From contig WELB01000050.1 in assembly GCA_009602725.1 (NCBI GenBank), forward strand, positions 648,732 to 691,906: a stretch of 43,175 nt of DNA, given 5' to 3'. The DNA comes from Spirogloea muscicola. Lineage: Eukaryota > Streptophyta > Zygnematophyceae > Spirogloeales > Spirogloeaceae. This document shows, in pieces, positions 21,545 to 32,734 of this stretch; the stretch's first letter is position 1, and the number at the start of each line of letters is the position of its first letter. A program made the translations under genes and the position numbers. The notes below the pieces were generated by a model that saw only the letters and a program-made list of their open reading frames with translations, was not told the origin of the DNA and did not search any database.

Positions 21545-21585
21545 TGCACGGGCTAGCCCTCTGCAGCCGTCGCCCTTTTAGCTGC
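21545..21585 (+). repeat. Hairpin repeat copy 13, degenerate
   Basis: GGGCTAGCCCTCTGCAGCC (21550-21567) followed by GTCGCCCTTTTAG keeps the pattern with mutations in the left arm. Confidence 0.45.
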
Positions 21586-21635
21586 TAATTTTCAGGAAGG
21601 CCATGACAGCCTTCTTCACCGCAGACGTTGTCCAT

Positions 21636-21690
21636 TCTTGTGGTGACGGCCTTTCACAGGCCTTGCCTTACATTGTACATCGGAAAAGCT
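21636..21690 (+). repeat. Hairpin repeat copy 14, degenerate
   Basis: TTGTCCATTCTTGTGGTGAC, then GGCCTTTCACAGGCC (its own 5-bp stem), then TTGCC, keeps the flanks with a rearranged core at 21643-21661. Confidence 0.5.
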
Positions 21691-22054
21691 GTCTCCTCCT
21701 GTTGCATGCTATGGAATGCGGCTATCATTGAGTCTACGGCGCTCCCAGGCACTCGCGATACACCAGCGTGCTGGTCGTGCATTAGCCCAGGCTAATGGCT
21801 TCCGTGGTGGTGGTTTGGCGCCTCAGTATAGCACGTCAGATATGCATGTGCTCACTCGGGGATGTTTAATGTCCCCCTTAGCCAGCTCATTACCCAGTTA
21901 ACAGGACATCTGTAAGGCCAGAATTGGCCTCCCTTTCAATCTCATGCGCACCGCGCGCCTTCTCTCGTCCTTCACAGCCATCGCCTCCTGTAAGATGCTA
22001 TTGTTGCCATTCCTCCCTTCTGCCCCCTTTGGAACGTGCTTATCCTTCCTCCTC

Positions 22055-22125
22055 CGCTCATCACTTTTTCTGGGCTGGCCTCTCACTGCCACCGCCCTCT
22101 ACTGGAAGCGTCGTTTCTCTTTCTG
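22055..22125 (+). repeat. Hairpin repeat copy 15
   Basis: The core at 22072-22090 is GGGCTGGCCTCTCACTGCC, followed by ACCGCCCTCTACTGGAAGCG. The second arm has one mismatch. Confidence 0.7.
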
Positions 22126-22485
22126 AGATTGCGTCACTAGCCTCTCAGAATTGCATCTTATCGGGGTGCCTGCGCCTGGCATTCCGACTCATGCAAGGCT
22201 GACATGATTGACCTCACAGGCACTCTGTCCTGTCGTGAAGCAACCGAGGGCCCAAAGTGCTGGAGTGAAGGACCACGCTGAGCAGCGAATGTCGTGGGTG
22301 AAGGCTCGGGCCCACGGGCTTGCTCATGTACTGCCGGCCCTGATGGCCACACACCTATTACCCCAACTCACAGTCTACTCACAATGCTGGCCAAAAGGCA
22401 GCATCTTGGCAGCTGATTGTGGTGGACCACACAAGTGGGTGCAATCTGACGAGCTGCAAGCATGGCAGTGAGAGTACGCAACTCG

Positions 22486-25400
22486 TCACGAGAAGTTCTT
22501 GACCTCCTTGCCCTGGTGGTGCAGCGCAATGCGGCGATCGACGGGCCGCCACTCCAGCCGAAATGACAGGTCCAGCGTCTGCAGCGCCAGCTGCAAAGGT
22601 GATGCCCCGCCACTTGCCAGACTCTGTGACAAGCGCCGTGCCGTTGGGCTCTGCCACGGCGAGGACGACCATACGAAGTGCTGATTAGCACTTTGGCGGC
22701 TCAAATTGCATCAGCGCACGCCAGCAAAAACAGTAGCAGTCAACAATTGAGGCGAAGCGCCATTGTCTACTAACTTGCTTGACAGAAAGGACTCAAGTTG
22801 TCTATGGGTACAAGGCTATGAATCCTACCTGGATGGTTGATCATCAAGATTTGCATGCTTTCAGGGTCTAGCAAGAGCTCACCTGGGGCTCGCCGCACTC
22901 AGACTCTGTGAGCGTGCCAATGAGGGACGGGAAGGACGCCTGAGAGAGTCCCGGCAATGGTGGCACCAGGACCATCTTGGTGCATTGCACTGTCACAACG
23001 CCTCGGTTCAGCTTCTGCCACCTGGCATGCAGACAACGGGCATCATTAGGGGGTGCAAGTCGCAAGGTGAGGTCCTCAGCCTGTAGCAGGGCTCAGCCGC
23101 GCCAGAGGCTCTGCAAAGGGTGAATCTGCTGTCCATGCTGTGATCTGAAAGCAGCTTGATATGGCTCACACAGCTTCAGAGTGACTAGCTGTGGCTGAGA
23201 CTGTTCACATACTACGCGCGCTTGCATAAGAAGAAGACGACTGGAAAAGATTGAAATTAAGGTATGAGAAGGCTGGGGACTTAACAAGTTATTAAGGATC
23301 TGGTCTTGAGAGGAAAAGGATCTGATAGGTCATGGTCAATGCGGCAAGTTATCAACTGAACCAGGAGGTGGCGCCTGCAAGGATTGCGCGGCACTCACCA
23401 GTTGGCCCCAAGGGACCACCAGCGTAGAACCATGCCACGCTGAGAGAAGGCAATGAGGCCCTCGCCATCGCCGAGGAACGCGACCGCCGAGATGCCGCCG
23501 AGGTTGCCAAGCGTAACTGCTTGCAGGCTGCCGCCACCAGCATGGTGATTGCTGCCCGCTGCCGTGGCCAGCCCCATGAGTCCCGGGTGGCCTGGCGGCC
23601 CACTGGCGTCCAGGATGCGCACCTTGGAGACGCTGGGCAAGGCAGGCAATCAGTGTGGCCGTGAGTTCTGCAAGAAGCAGCCGCTCCTGCACTGTGGATT
23701 TGACATTGCAGCTATCTACAAGATGAAGTGGATTGGCTGTGAGATTGACGTCGAGGTCATGTCCATGTCAAGAACAATGCCCATGTGTGCCAAATTATGT
23801 GACGGGCAACCTTCCAGCTTCTTCTAATTTGGCGCAGGTGATCACTTAAGCGAGCCAACAAGTTTCACTTATTGAGCATTACATCACCAACCAAATATGT
23901 AGGGGTCAGGAACGTGGGGCTCTTTAATTGTAGCTAGAGGGTGTCTTAGATAGGATGGCTTTGCAGAATAAGACCTGCGGAGGTCGTAGATGTGGATGCC
24001 CAGGCAGCTGATGTCGCCAAGAGCATCACCAATAGCCAAGCGCGGGGAGCCACCACCTGCTGACGCGCCGCTGGCGCCACTGGTACCACCCCCGCCACGG
24101 TGGAATGCAACCATGGGCAAGTTGCGCACGAGCTCCATGACCACGGCCATGGCACTCTGGATGCACGTTCGGCGGAGCAGCGGGTTGCCGGGGTCCATGG
24201 TGTGCAGGAGGACGATTACCATCTGCCAGCATACAAGAGCTTTGACTGTCAACCAGAACCGAGGAGGAATTTAAATATAGGATAATGGGCACTAGCGTCA
24301 AGCTTTAGAGCCCTAGACTCTAAAAGAACATCATGTGTGCCATAGTGAATTCAAGGAGTCTGCGAATATACGAAGGTTTGGGTCTGGCCAGGGCTTGGAG
24401 CTTCTTAAGTACAGTACATTTATGGTAATGGATTCAGGAGGCTGCCTGCTGCAGGTAGAGGATGACGGCGCGGGGATTGGCTCGGATCGCACGGACGAGG
24501 GCCAGGAGCGCGACGACGTGCACAGGTGAGGTGGGGCTTGAGCTCCCAAGCTGCCCTTGCATGACATGCAGGAAGCCAGGGACGTCAGCGGCGGCCAGTG
24601 CTGGCAGCAGTGCACTGCATAGTACCTCTCGCACGACCGCTGCCACTGACAGGGAGCTTGCCAACGTAGTGCCGAGGACAGCTGACGCCGGCGCCGGCAC
24701 AGCGGCGGCAGGGGTGGCAGCAACAGGAGCGATCTGGGCGCCGAGGCTTTCGGTGAGGGCGAAGGCGTCGATGATGAGGCGTGGAACTTCGGGCCCGATC
24801 AGCGGAAGCCACGTGGATGCCATGCCCTCGGCGAGGAACTCTGCGGCGGTGGCAGCATGCAGGCTTGCGGCGGTGCGGGCGAGCTCCAGCAGCGGGAGCG
24901 TGACGGCAGGTGGAAGGTCTGGGCGCCCGAGCGAAGGATACCACATGGCCAGCGCAGCAGCGACGACGATGCGCACCGCGCGGGCGTCTTCGCCCTCCAT
25001 CGGCCGCGCTACACCCTCCTCAGACAGCGGACCGTGGAGCCATGCATAGATCTCTGTGCTGTCCCACAGCCCGTCATCTGCTGGCGGCGGGAAGGCGGGA
25101 GAGGGAGCTGCCACCAGCGGCGCCGCTGCCAGCACCGGGCGGGGCGAGGGAAAGGTGGAGGAGCGGAGGAGGGGTGGGAAGGAGCGCGTTGCGGAGCAGT
25201 GGAAGAGCGACTTGGCGGCCTGGCGGAGGTGCTCTGCGGGGTGCTGCCAGTAGCAGGCAAGGACCTGCACACGAGTGCCAGCAGACATTTAGCTACCAAT
25301 GAGGATCTTGCAAGCACTTGTGGAGATAGGAGGCAAAGATGCAATCATGTATGCAATAATGTAAAAACCTGATCTTGGTGGTAGAATTAGTAGAGGGGTG

Positions 25401-28400
25401 TGGGATAAGGGAAGGTGTTCAGCGTAAAAGTTATGTATCAAGCTGGGGAGGGAAGGGGTTTCCATAGAGAGCTAAGGAAGGAGGTGGGGGGAGAAGAGCG
25501 AAAGAGAAGTGCCACTGATAGGAAGACACATTGTGATGAGAAACAAATACAAGAAGAGTAGAAGATGCGGACCTCCAGCGATGGGGTGGCGAAGCTGGGC
25601 ATTTTCTCAGCCAGGCCACGCGAGTAGTGGGACGCCAGCATGCTGCCGCACCAACCAAACAGGCCGTTCTTATCTGAGTCAGGGTCAAAACAGAAGCTCA
25701 AGCAGAAACTCGAGACTCCAATCATGGAGTGCTTGAGTCCCCAATTCCTAAAGAGAAGCCCATATAGCTGAGGCTAAGTATGCTGCACAGGGCCTAATGT
25801 TAAAGCCCTAAGCTAAGCCCTTACAAGTGCTGAACCTCCTATCCTATGAAAGAGCCTGGCTGGGAGGAACTAAAAGCCACAGGGACTGCCGGAACTTCAA
25901 AGTAAAGTAAGATGAGGCTGCAAGGCTTAGCATGCAGAATGTACGCTTAAAATGATCAGGGCTTTCGCTATCCGAGCTACCTGCGCAGTACCTGCAGGAC
26001 TGGCGGGCGTTGGGCGCAATGCCCATGAGGCGCTGCGCAAGCGCGGTAATGGCTAGTGAGCGAGATGCCGAGAACTCGGGCGAGGCAACCCAGTGGTGGA
26101 GCCGTGAGGAGGGCGGCTCCGCAAGGCTCAGAGAAACGGCGCCGCCATCTCCAGCCAGCCCTGGGCTGGCGGCCCCCGCTGCCGGCGGCGCAATGTCCAG
26201 CTCTGCATGCAGGCAGGCGTCGAGCTCGCTGCAGATGCCCCACTCGTGCAGCAGCGCCAGCGCCAGCAGCAGTGCTGCAGGCGCCGCGGCCTCCTCGCTG
26301 CTGCCACTGCCGCTGCCATTGCCCTCCTCCAGCTGGCTCGTCTCGGCTGCTGGAGCGGCGGCTGCCAGAATCTCAGCACCAGCTCCAGTGCCGAGCTTCG
26401 CCCCCGGCGGCTGCTGCCGCTGAGGATGGACGGGCACCATCAGAAGCGCCGGCACATCAAAAAGCAGCACTGGAATGCCCGGCAGCGGCAGCACGCCTCG
26501 AACAGCCGGTGGCAGGGGTGGCAGTGGCGGTGCTAGCCGCTGCTGCAGAGGGCTCGGGCTTGCTGCCGACGGAAGCTTCGCTGGCATCGGCAGAGTGGCA
26601 GGCTGGAGCAAGTCCGCTGCATGGCTGCCATCAGCGAGCAGCGGCTCCACTTCTGCAGCAGCCGCTGTGCTGACAGCAGGTGCTGGCGCAAAGACGGAGG
26701 CGATGAGCTCGAGACCCGAGGAGACGCGCTGCAGCGGCGTGGCCGGCGCTGCCGCCGCGGCCGCTGCTGGCGCAGTCGTCGCTGCCGACGGGCTGCCAGC
26801 TGCCGGCCCCTCCTCTTGTGGCAGAACCAGGATGTCACTATAGCGACCCCCCGGCGGCCACAGCGGGCCAAGAAGCCCCGCCGCAGCGCCAGCGCCAGCG
26901 CCGGCTCGCTCGGCGGCCTTGCGCTGGCGGTGCGCCAGGAATGATAGCAGCGCCTGAGCGGCATCGTTCGTCGATATGCGATCGAGGCTGCCCGAGTGCA
27001 GGTCCCAGAGTAAGACAGCATCTTGCCGAGGATTGAAAACCGCCGCAGCTTCGGTTCCTGGCACTGCCGTCTTGGTGACGCTGGCCTCCTCATCCCCGTC
27101 ATCTTCGTCCTCGGCACCTCCGTCGTCGCTGTCCGCATCGCCGCCGCCATCACCATGGCCGTCGCTGTCGCCGTCGTTGCTATCACCGCCAGCATCGTCC
27201 TCGGCCCAGCGACACACAACGGCGAGGTAGCCCTTGGCGGGCTCCCACACCAGAAAGCGTGGCGCGCCGCCCGGGTGGCCCGGCAGCAGCCGCTCGCAGC
27301 GCCATGTCTCAGTCGACACCAGCGCGACGCCGCCGTCAACGCCTGCAGAGAGGAAGCAGGCCGCCCATGGGAGCGGCGTGCCCGCCGGCGGCAGGACAAG
27401 GCTGTGCAGCGGCGCCACGTGGTGGCGCAACACTGCGAGCAGGGTGCCGCCGTCGTCCAGGGCCCAGGCGCGCACAGCGCCGTCATGGCCGCCAGACAGG
27501 AGGACGTGTCGGCCAGCACCGTGGCCGCGCACGCCTCCCTTGCCAGCCCCCCCGCGGCTGGGCGCTGCTACAAGCCCGGCAAGGAGTGGCGTCAGCGGCT
27601 GACCGTCAACACCGTCAGCAACACAAGGAAGGGGTTAAGAGTGTGGTTAAGCTTCAGACTCCAAAATCTGAAGGTTCAGCGGCTGCTAAGTGCAGCGCCA
27701 TTGGTCTCAGACTGGAGGTTAAGGAGCAAGAACTCACGGAAGAACTCGGCCATGCATAGCACCGCGCCTTGATGGCCATGGAGGCGTTGCACGGTGCTGG
27801 CAGCAGCTCGACGGCCGGCCAGGAGCGGCAGCAGCTCGATGGTGCCATCGGCCAGGCCCGTGGCGAGGTGTGTGGGCGCCGCCGCCGCCGCTTCGCCGCT
27901 GAGCAGGATCGTGCATGTCACAGCCGCCGTCGGCGAGGAAGGCAGTGGCGGCGAATCCTCCTCGAGGCCCTCAGCGCTGCCAGCGGCAGTCTTCCCCCAG
28001 CCCGCACCAAAGCGGGCCTCCTCGACGAGCTCAGCAGCGAGCACACTGCTACCGCCGCCGTCAATCGACGAGGCAATCCGCCAGATGGCCACGCTGGCGC
28101 CCGACCCGACCCTGTAGGCCGAGCCCACCAGCAGGCGCCGCCCAGCCTGCGCGAAGCGGCACCTGCGAGGGGTATCCTTGCAGACACCTGGTGCGGAGAA
28201 GCGGGGGCCTGCTGGAAGCTCCACAGTCGGGTCGCTGTTGCTGCCGGCCGGCTGCCTCAGGGGCTCGAGCGAGAGCAGCACCGCCTTGCCATCGGAGTCC
28301 CAGAGGAGGAGGGCAGCGGCGTCGCTGTCGCTGCCGCCATTGTCATCATCGTCGTCGTCGTCGTTGTCATCGTTCTCGCTGTCGCCGAAGCTGCCGGGGT

Positions 28401-29185
28401 CGGCGTAGGCAACGAACATGCCACCCGACCAGGCCGTGCCGCTGCCCTTGCCGCCGGGGCGCCCACCGCGCGCCAAGACCGTCCGCGCTCTGCTGCTGTC
28501 GTTGCCGGTGCCGCTACCGGGGCTCTGGGCGCTGCCGCCCTCTCCGGCGTCCACCAGCGCCCATGCGGCGCGGCCAAGGAGCAGGACGAGGCGGCCGCCA
28601 GGCGCCGGCACAGCTTGCCGGACGCCGCCCGGGACGGCGGCAGCAGCCTCCGGCCACAACCAGTACTGGGCGAGCTCCGCGAGCAACTCGCCACGCCAGA
28701 GAGCAGCGCCGGCGCCGGCGCCGGCGCCGGCAGCGGCCAAGCAGTCCCCGAGCAGGCTTGGCGCGGCGGCCATGACCTGGAGCGGCGGCTGCAGGCCCGG
28801 CCATGGGCGCCGCGACACGCTGAGGACGTCGAGCGAGCGACCGTCCAGCAGCAGGACGGCGCTGGAGGGCCCCACCGCCGTCACGACACAGACGCCGGCC
28901 CTCCTCCCGGCGGCAACGGCGCTCGCCGCCGCCACCGGCGNCGCTACCGCCACGCTCCCAGTCCCTCCAGGCGCCGTCGCTGGAAGCGCGCCAGAGGACG
29001 ACGGCGCCGTCGCCGGCGCCGGTCCACACCGACGGCGGGCTCCGGAGCGCCGCGAGGCAAGCGGCGGCGTGCGTCAAGGGCGCACCAGCTGGCCACAGCG
29101 TTTGCAGCAGCACGAGGCGCCCGTCGTCTACGCCATCGCCGCCTCCGCCGCCGCCGCCGCCGCCTCCGCCGCCGCCTGCGGTCAT
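22486..29185 (-). CDS. WD40-repeat protein, WDR7 / rabconnectin-3beta-like (At4g11270 type)
   Basis: Minus-strand exons: 29185 to the N at 28941; then about 28940-27738; 27564 (or 27567)-25992; 25642-25573; 25264-24446; 24222-23975; 23632-23399; 23021-22883; 22590-22486 with stop TGA. WD-type blocks include PSVWTGAGDGAVVLWR, THLATGLADGTIELLPLLAG, RLHGHQGAVLCMAEF, HVLLSGGHDGAVRAWALD and VLLWDLHSGSLDRI. Plant-family matches continue with SHYSRGLAEKMP, LRQAAKSLFHCSATRS, LHTMDPGN, KVRILDASGPPG, GMVLRWWSLG and LDLSFRLEW at the C-terminus. In animals WDR7 partners DMXL proteins and regulates V-ATPase assembly on endomembranes; the same role here is inferred. The frame changes at 28941, where about 60 residues expected between the first WD blocks are absent, so the N hides lost sequence. 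Intron 5 appears to start with GC. Confidence 0.87.
28941..28941. other. Single-N break inside the WDR7-like gene
   Basis: Frame 29185-28942 (ending WRDWERG) and frame 28940-27738 (starting AVAAGRRAGVCVVTAVGPSS) are both clearly coding but not in phase. The segment that normally links them is missing. Confidence 0.75.
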
Positions 29186-29223
29186 AAAAGCCGTCGCCCG
29201 ACTTGCATGTAGGGCAAATGCTC

Positions 29224-29353
29224 AGTTGTAGGTTTAGGGTTCGGGGTAATGGTGTCTAGGGTTTGCGGAATTATGGGTTTAGGGTTTGGCAGCACCGGCT
29301 GCGAGCGTCGGCAATGGGGGTTTAGGGCTATCGGGCTTATTAGGGTTTAGCCG
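29224..29353 (+). repeat. Interstitial TTTAGGG-like array
   Basis: GTTTAGGGTTCGGGG, CTAGGGTTTGCGG, GGGTTTAGGGTTTGG, GGGGTTTAGGGC and TTAGGGTTTAG occur within 130 bases, immediately upstream of the WDR7-like start codon. This is the plant-type telomere heptamer interrupted by other sequence. Confidence 0.75.
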
Positions 29354-29469
29354 CCGAAGCTGCCGACACTACCGGAGCTGCCGGCGCCCACTTGCCGGCA
29401 CCGGTTATACGGGCCTTCTGGCGGACTCCGGGTCAGGCTCTCGGCGGCAGCAGCGGCACTTGGCTGTCC

Positions 29470-29535
29470 AGTCTTCTCGGGCTGGCTGTCCACAGCCCTC
29501 GCCCCCTTTGCAGAGCCACTTTCTTTCCTGGGGCA
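29470..29535 (+). repeat. Hairpin repeat copy 16
   Basis: The core at 29479-29497 is GGGCTGGCTGTCCACAGCC, followed by CTCGCCCCCTTTGCAGAGCC. Confidence 0.7.
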
Positions 29536-30225
29536 ATAGCTGCAGTGGTTCACGACTACACCTGCTGGACAAACTCCTTAACCCTGCAACCTCATGTTGT
29601 TCATAACACCCTTACCCCCACTTTACCCGATCACCATCATTTATCATAGGTATGACTGTCCTCAGTCGACCTTTTGTCTGCACAATCTGCGTAAAGGCTT
29701 ACTGGACGAAGGAACTTCGGATTTGTGCGACAGTGAGCGTCACGGCACTGAGAACTGCTGCCTCCGTGTTGTGCCAGGCGACGCGTTTCCGCCCTCTAGT
29801 CATCTCTAATTTGCACTTGCTGACTAGGTTATTAGGCTCCCGCTTGCTGACTACTTATTGTGCTCGCTGGTAATGCCTCAATGGAGCACCCTCAGCTCCA
29901 TAATAGACTGGACTCACCATAGCCAAGAATGAACAAGTCAAGAAAGATTGATAAAGAACCGATCATGCACCTTGATGAGTAATAAAAATGTGGCACTCTG
30001 GCCCTAGTGTCTCACAAAATCACCTTTGTTTGAACGACTAGTCATCAATGCCTGCCAAACGCAAATCCATTGTTGCACGCTGGGCTGAGCGAGCCGTATA
30101 ATTTCATGCCTACTTACCCAGCCTAACAAGGGATGGCACTGTCAGGAAAGGAACGGAACTTCCAAGATTCCAGTTCCATCATTATGCACACTTGCGCCAT
30201 CTACTAGCCAATGAGGGCCACCATG

Positions 30226-32021
30226 TCACCTGTGCCCAAATATGGTCGAGAGCACAAGCTGCTGCACAAAGGCCGCCCGTGTAGCCGCCTCTTCGAGCAT
30301 CACGTCTGACTCCACCCTGCAAAGCAAGCAAAGCAGTGTGAGCGTATGTCTTTGAGCTCTAGCACGCTGTCATGGCAGGCATGCCCTCCACCCAAATAAC
30401 TTGGCAACCCCACAGCTCAAAGCACATCCATATGGTGCCTGCTTAAACAGCAGTATCTAAACTGCAGATCTGCAGACTGCTGCAAGCTTGCTCTTAGAGT
30501 CTCCTACATTGGTGTTGCCCTAAAGGGCCTAGCATCCAACAAGCATTGCTGGGTGCTAACAATATGGCCCATGGATTCACGAGGTGCAGTCATGAAACGA
30601 CGAGACACTGAATGAAAGCTGCTGCTTCTGGCAGTCAGCAGTATCCTTATGCTGCCACGATGTCAACCTGACGCGGGAATTACCACCAGATGATCATCCT
30701 ACATCTGCAAACATTGATCTGAAGGTACATGACACGCACCCTCTGCTTCAAGTAAGAGGCACAAGCGCAGAGCAGAGGCACAAGCGCAGAGCGTGAACCT
30801 GGACTCCACAGGCACCGGGATGGACAATGATGCATGAACGCCCTCGTCTCGGGGTGCAGTATCAGCAGCAGCAGCGACGGTGCCAGTGGCCTGGCTCAAA
30901 CCCTCGTCAGAGGTGAGGGTATCCACAAAGCTCGAGAAGAGCGCGTCGGAGGCCTGCTGCCGCGCCTGCTGCGTGGCGGCGAGCTTCTCCTTATCCCGGA
31001 TGAACAGCAGGCCTGCAAGGTCCTTCAGGTCCCGCCCCTCGTGGGAGGCAGTTGACAGCCGTCGCAGGCCACGGCTGCCAGTTGCCGCCGCCAGCTTGTG
31101 GCCCTGCAGCAGCTCCATGTCCTCATCCTGAACGAGCCCAGGGTTTGTAGTCTCGTCAGATTCCGTCATCAATCAGAGCTTGCTGGCAGCAGCGGTGCTG
31201 CCAAGGTGCAAACAACTAGCACTTCTGTAGCCTCTGCTTGAGGGTTGCTAGAGCTCCAGACCTGGCGCAACGGCCCATGCTGCTTAATGATATGGCCCAG
31301 CACATCTTTGGCGACCCGATCGTTGCATATCGGGCAGACCTGCCAGGCCGCAATGAGATGCACGCGGACGCTGATCAACTCGCGAGTGTGGCTGACGCAT
31401 AGCCGAGTCAAATGCGCTTGTTGGGCCTTATGTTCATGCAAGCTGCCCTCCCAGGCTGACATAGCCGGACCCCGGGACACAACTAGCGAGTCGCCGACGA
31501 TGGTGGCTCAGACTGCAGGCAGAGTCCCCATGACCAGCCGCAGCAGCAAACCAGCTGAAGCGCCGGCTACTGCAAGCATTCATGTGCTGAGCAGGGGGAC
31601 CGCCCTCAGCTGGCCGTGGACAAGAGAGGCGAAGCAGTACCACGGCCTTGCTCTCAGAGTGCAGGCCGCTCTGGAGGTGCTGACAGAGCAGTGGCACATC
31701 TCCAAAGTCCTCAAAGCAGTAGGGGCACGGCACGGCGGCGTCGTCGTCCTCATCGAGTTCCTCGTGGCAATCTGCGTGGGCAGACCGCGCGCCCAGACGT
31801 GGTCATCGTCAGCGCATGCCATTGAGACGAAATCAGCGCCGGTCGACCTAGTTGCTGGAAGTCCGTGTTTCCCGACGATGCCAGGACGACAGTCGAGGGC
31901 ATCGATACGAGCTAAAGTCATGACACCAACTGGCGTGTTGCGCACCAGCGTCCGGCGGCGTGAGGTAGACCGAGGCGAGCTGCTTCTTGCCGGCGAAGTA
32001 GAGCCCGCAGAGGTCGTCCAT
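30226..32021 (-). CDS. Di19-family (dehydration-induced 19) zinc-finger protein
   Basis: Five minus-strand exons join in phase: 32021-31946, 31771-31641, 31339-31262, 31127-30799, 30316-30226. They give 234 residues, the normal size for Di19. An acidic stretch (HEELDEDDDAA) precedes the first finger, CPYCFEDFGDVPLLCQHLQS, and an intron border falls before the second, VCPICNDRVAKDVLGHIIKQ followed by HG. The C-terminal Di19_C region has ALFSSFVDTL and ends RAAFVQQLVLSTIFGHR. Plant Di19 proteins are nuclear regulators of drought, salt and ABA responses. The N-terminus (MDDLCGLYFAGKKQLASVYL) differs from the usual WxxRL start of angiosperm Di19, so the first exon is the least certain. Confidence 0.88.
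30756..30793. repeat. 19-20 base tandem duplication beside a Di19 splice donor
   Basis: GAGGCACAAGCGCAGAGC is repeated twice with one spacer base, directly inside Di19 intron 4 next to the donor at 30798. Confidence 0.7.
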
Positions 32022-32285
32022 GGCGGCCGCCGGCCCGCATCCAGGCCAGAGGGCCCCGGCGGCGCCGCCGCCAGAAGGCCTCCACGGGGCCCTCGCGCCA
32101 GGGCCGCGGCGCCGCCCTCGCTCCACGCCGGCGCCCTCGGCCGCCGCGATGCTCGGCCGGCGAGCCCCTCTGGCGGGCTTTCGCACCTCCTTGTGAGCCC
32201 TCCTTGACCTCCTCCGCAAACCTCAGCCGCCCGGACGCCGGCTGGCGGCGGCGGCGACGGTGGCGGCGGCGGCGGCGGTGGCGGC

Positions 32286-32734
32286 NNNNNNNNNNNNNNN
32301 NNNNNNNNNNNNNNNNNNNNNNNNNNNNNNNNNNNNNNNNNNNNNNNNNNNNNNNNNNNNNNNNNNNNNNNNNNNNNNNNNNNNNNNNNNNNNNNNNNNN
32401 NNNNNNNNNNNNNNNNNNNNNNNNNNNNNNNNNNNNNNNNNNNNNNNNNNNNNNNNNNNNNNNNNNNNNNNNNNNNNNNNNNNNNNNNNNNNNNNNNNNN
32501 NNNNNNNNNNNNNNNNNNNNNNNNNNNNNNNNNNNNNNNNNNNNNNNNNNNNNNNNNNNNNNNNNNNNNNNNNNNNNNNNNNNNNNNNNNNNNNNNNNNN
32601 NNNNNNNNNNNNNNNNNNNNNNNNNNNNNNNNNNNNNNNNNNNNNNNNNNNNNNNNNNNNNNNNNNNNNNNNNNNNNNNNNNNNNNNNNNNNNNNNNNNN
32701 NNNNNNNNNNNNNNNNNNNNNNNNNNNNNNNNNN
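32286..32734. other. Assembly gap (449 N) upstream of Di19
   Basis: The left border is a GGC/GGT run and the right border a GCC run, suggesting failure to assemble a long CGG-type repeat in the Di19 5' region. Confidence 0.95.

Larger units (their letters stand above)
20992..22485. other. Spacer upstream of LpxB and downstream of the WDR7-like gene
   Basis: This 1.5 kb holds the LpxB promoter side, three repeat copies (13-15), part of another around 21971, and one doubtful short open frame at 21033. No tRNA was found. Confidence 0.5.
29186..30225. other. Spacer between the WDR7-like gene 5' end and Di19 3' end
   Basis: It starts with a telomere-like tract (29224-29353) and contains repeat copy 16. 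The remaining 700 bases are AT-richer, and no exon or RNA gene was recognised. Confidence 0.5.

Noticed and set aside
27769-29187. 472-residue plus-strand frame
   Set aside because: Arg-rich antisense reading of the WDR7-like exons; no conserved motif.
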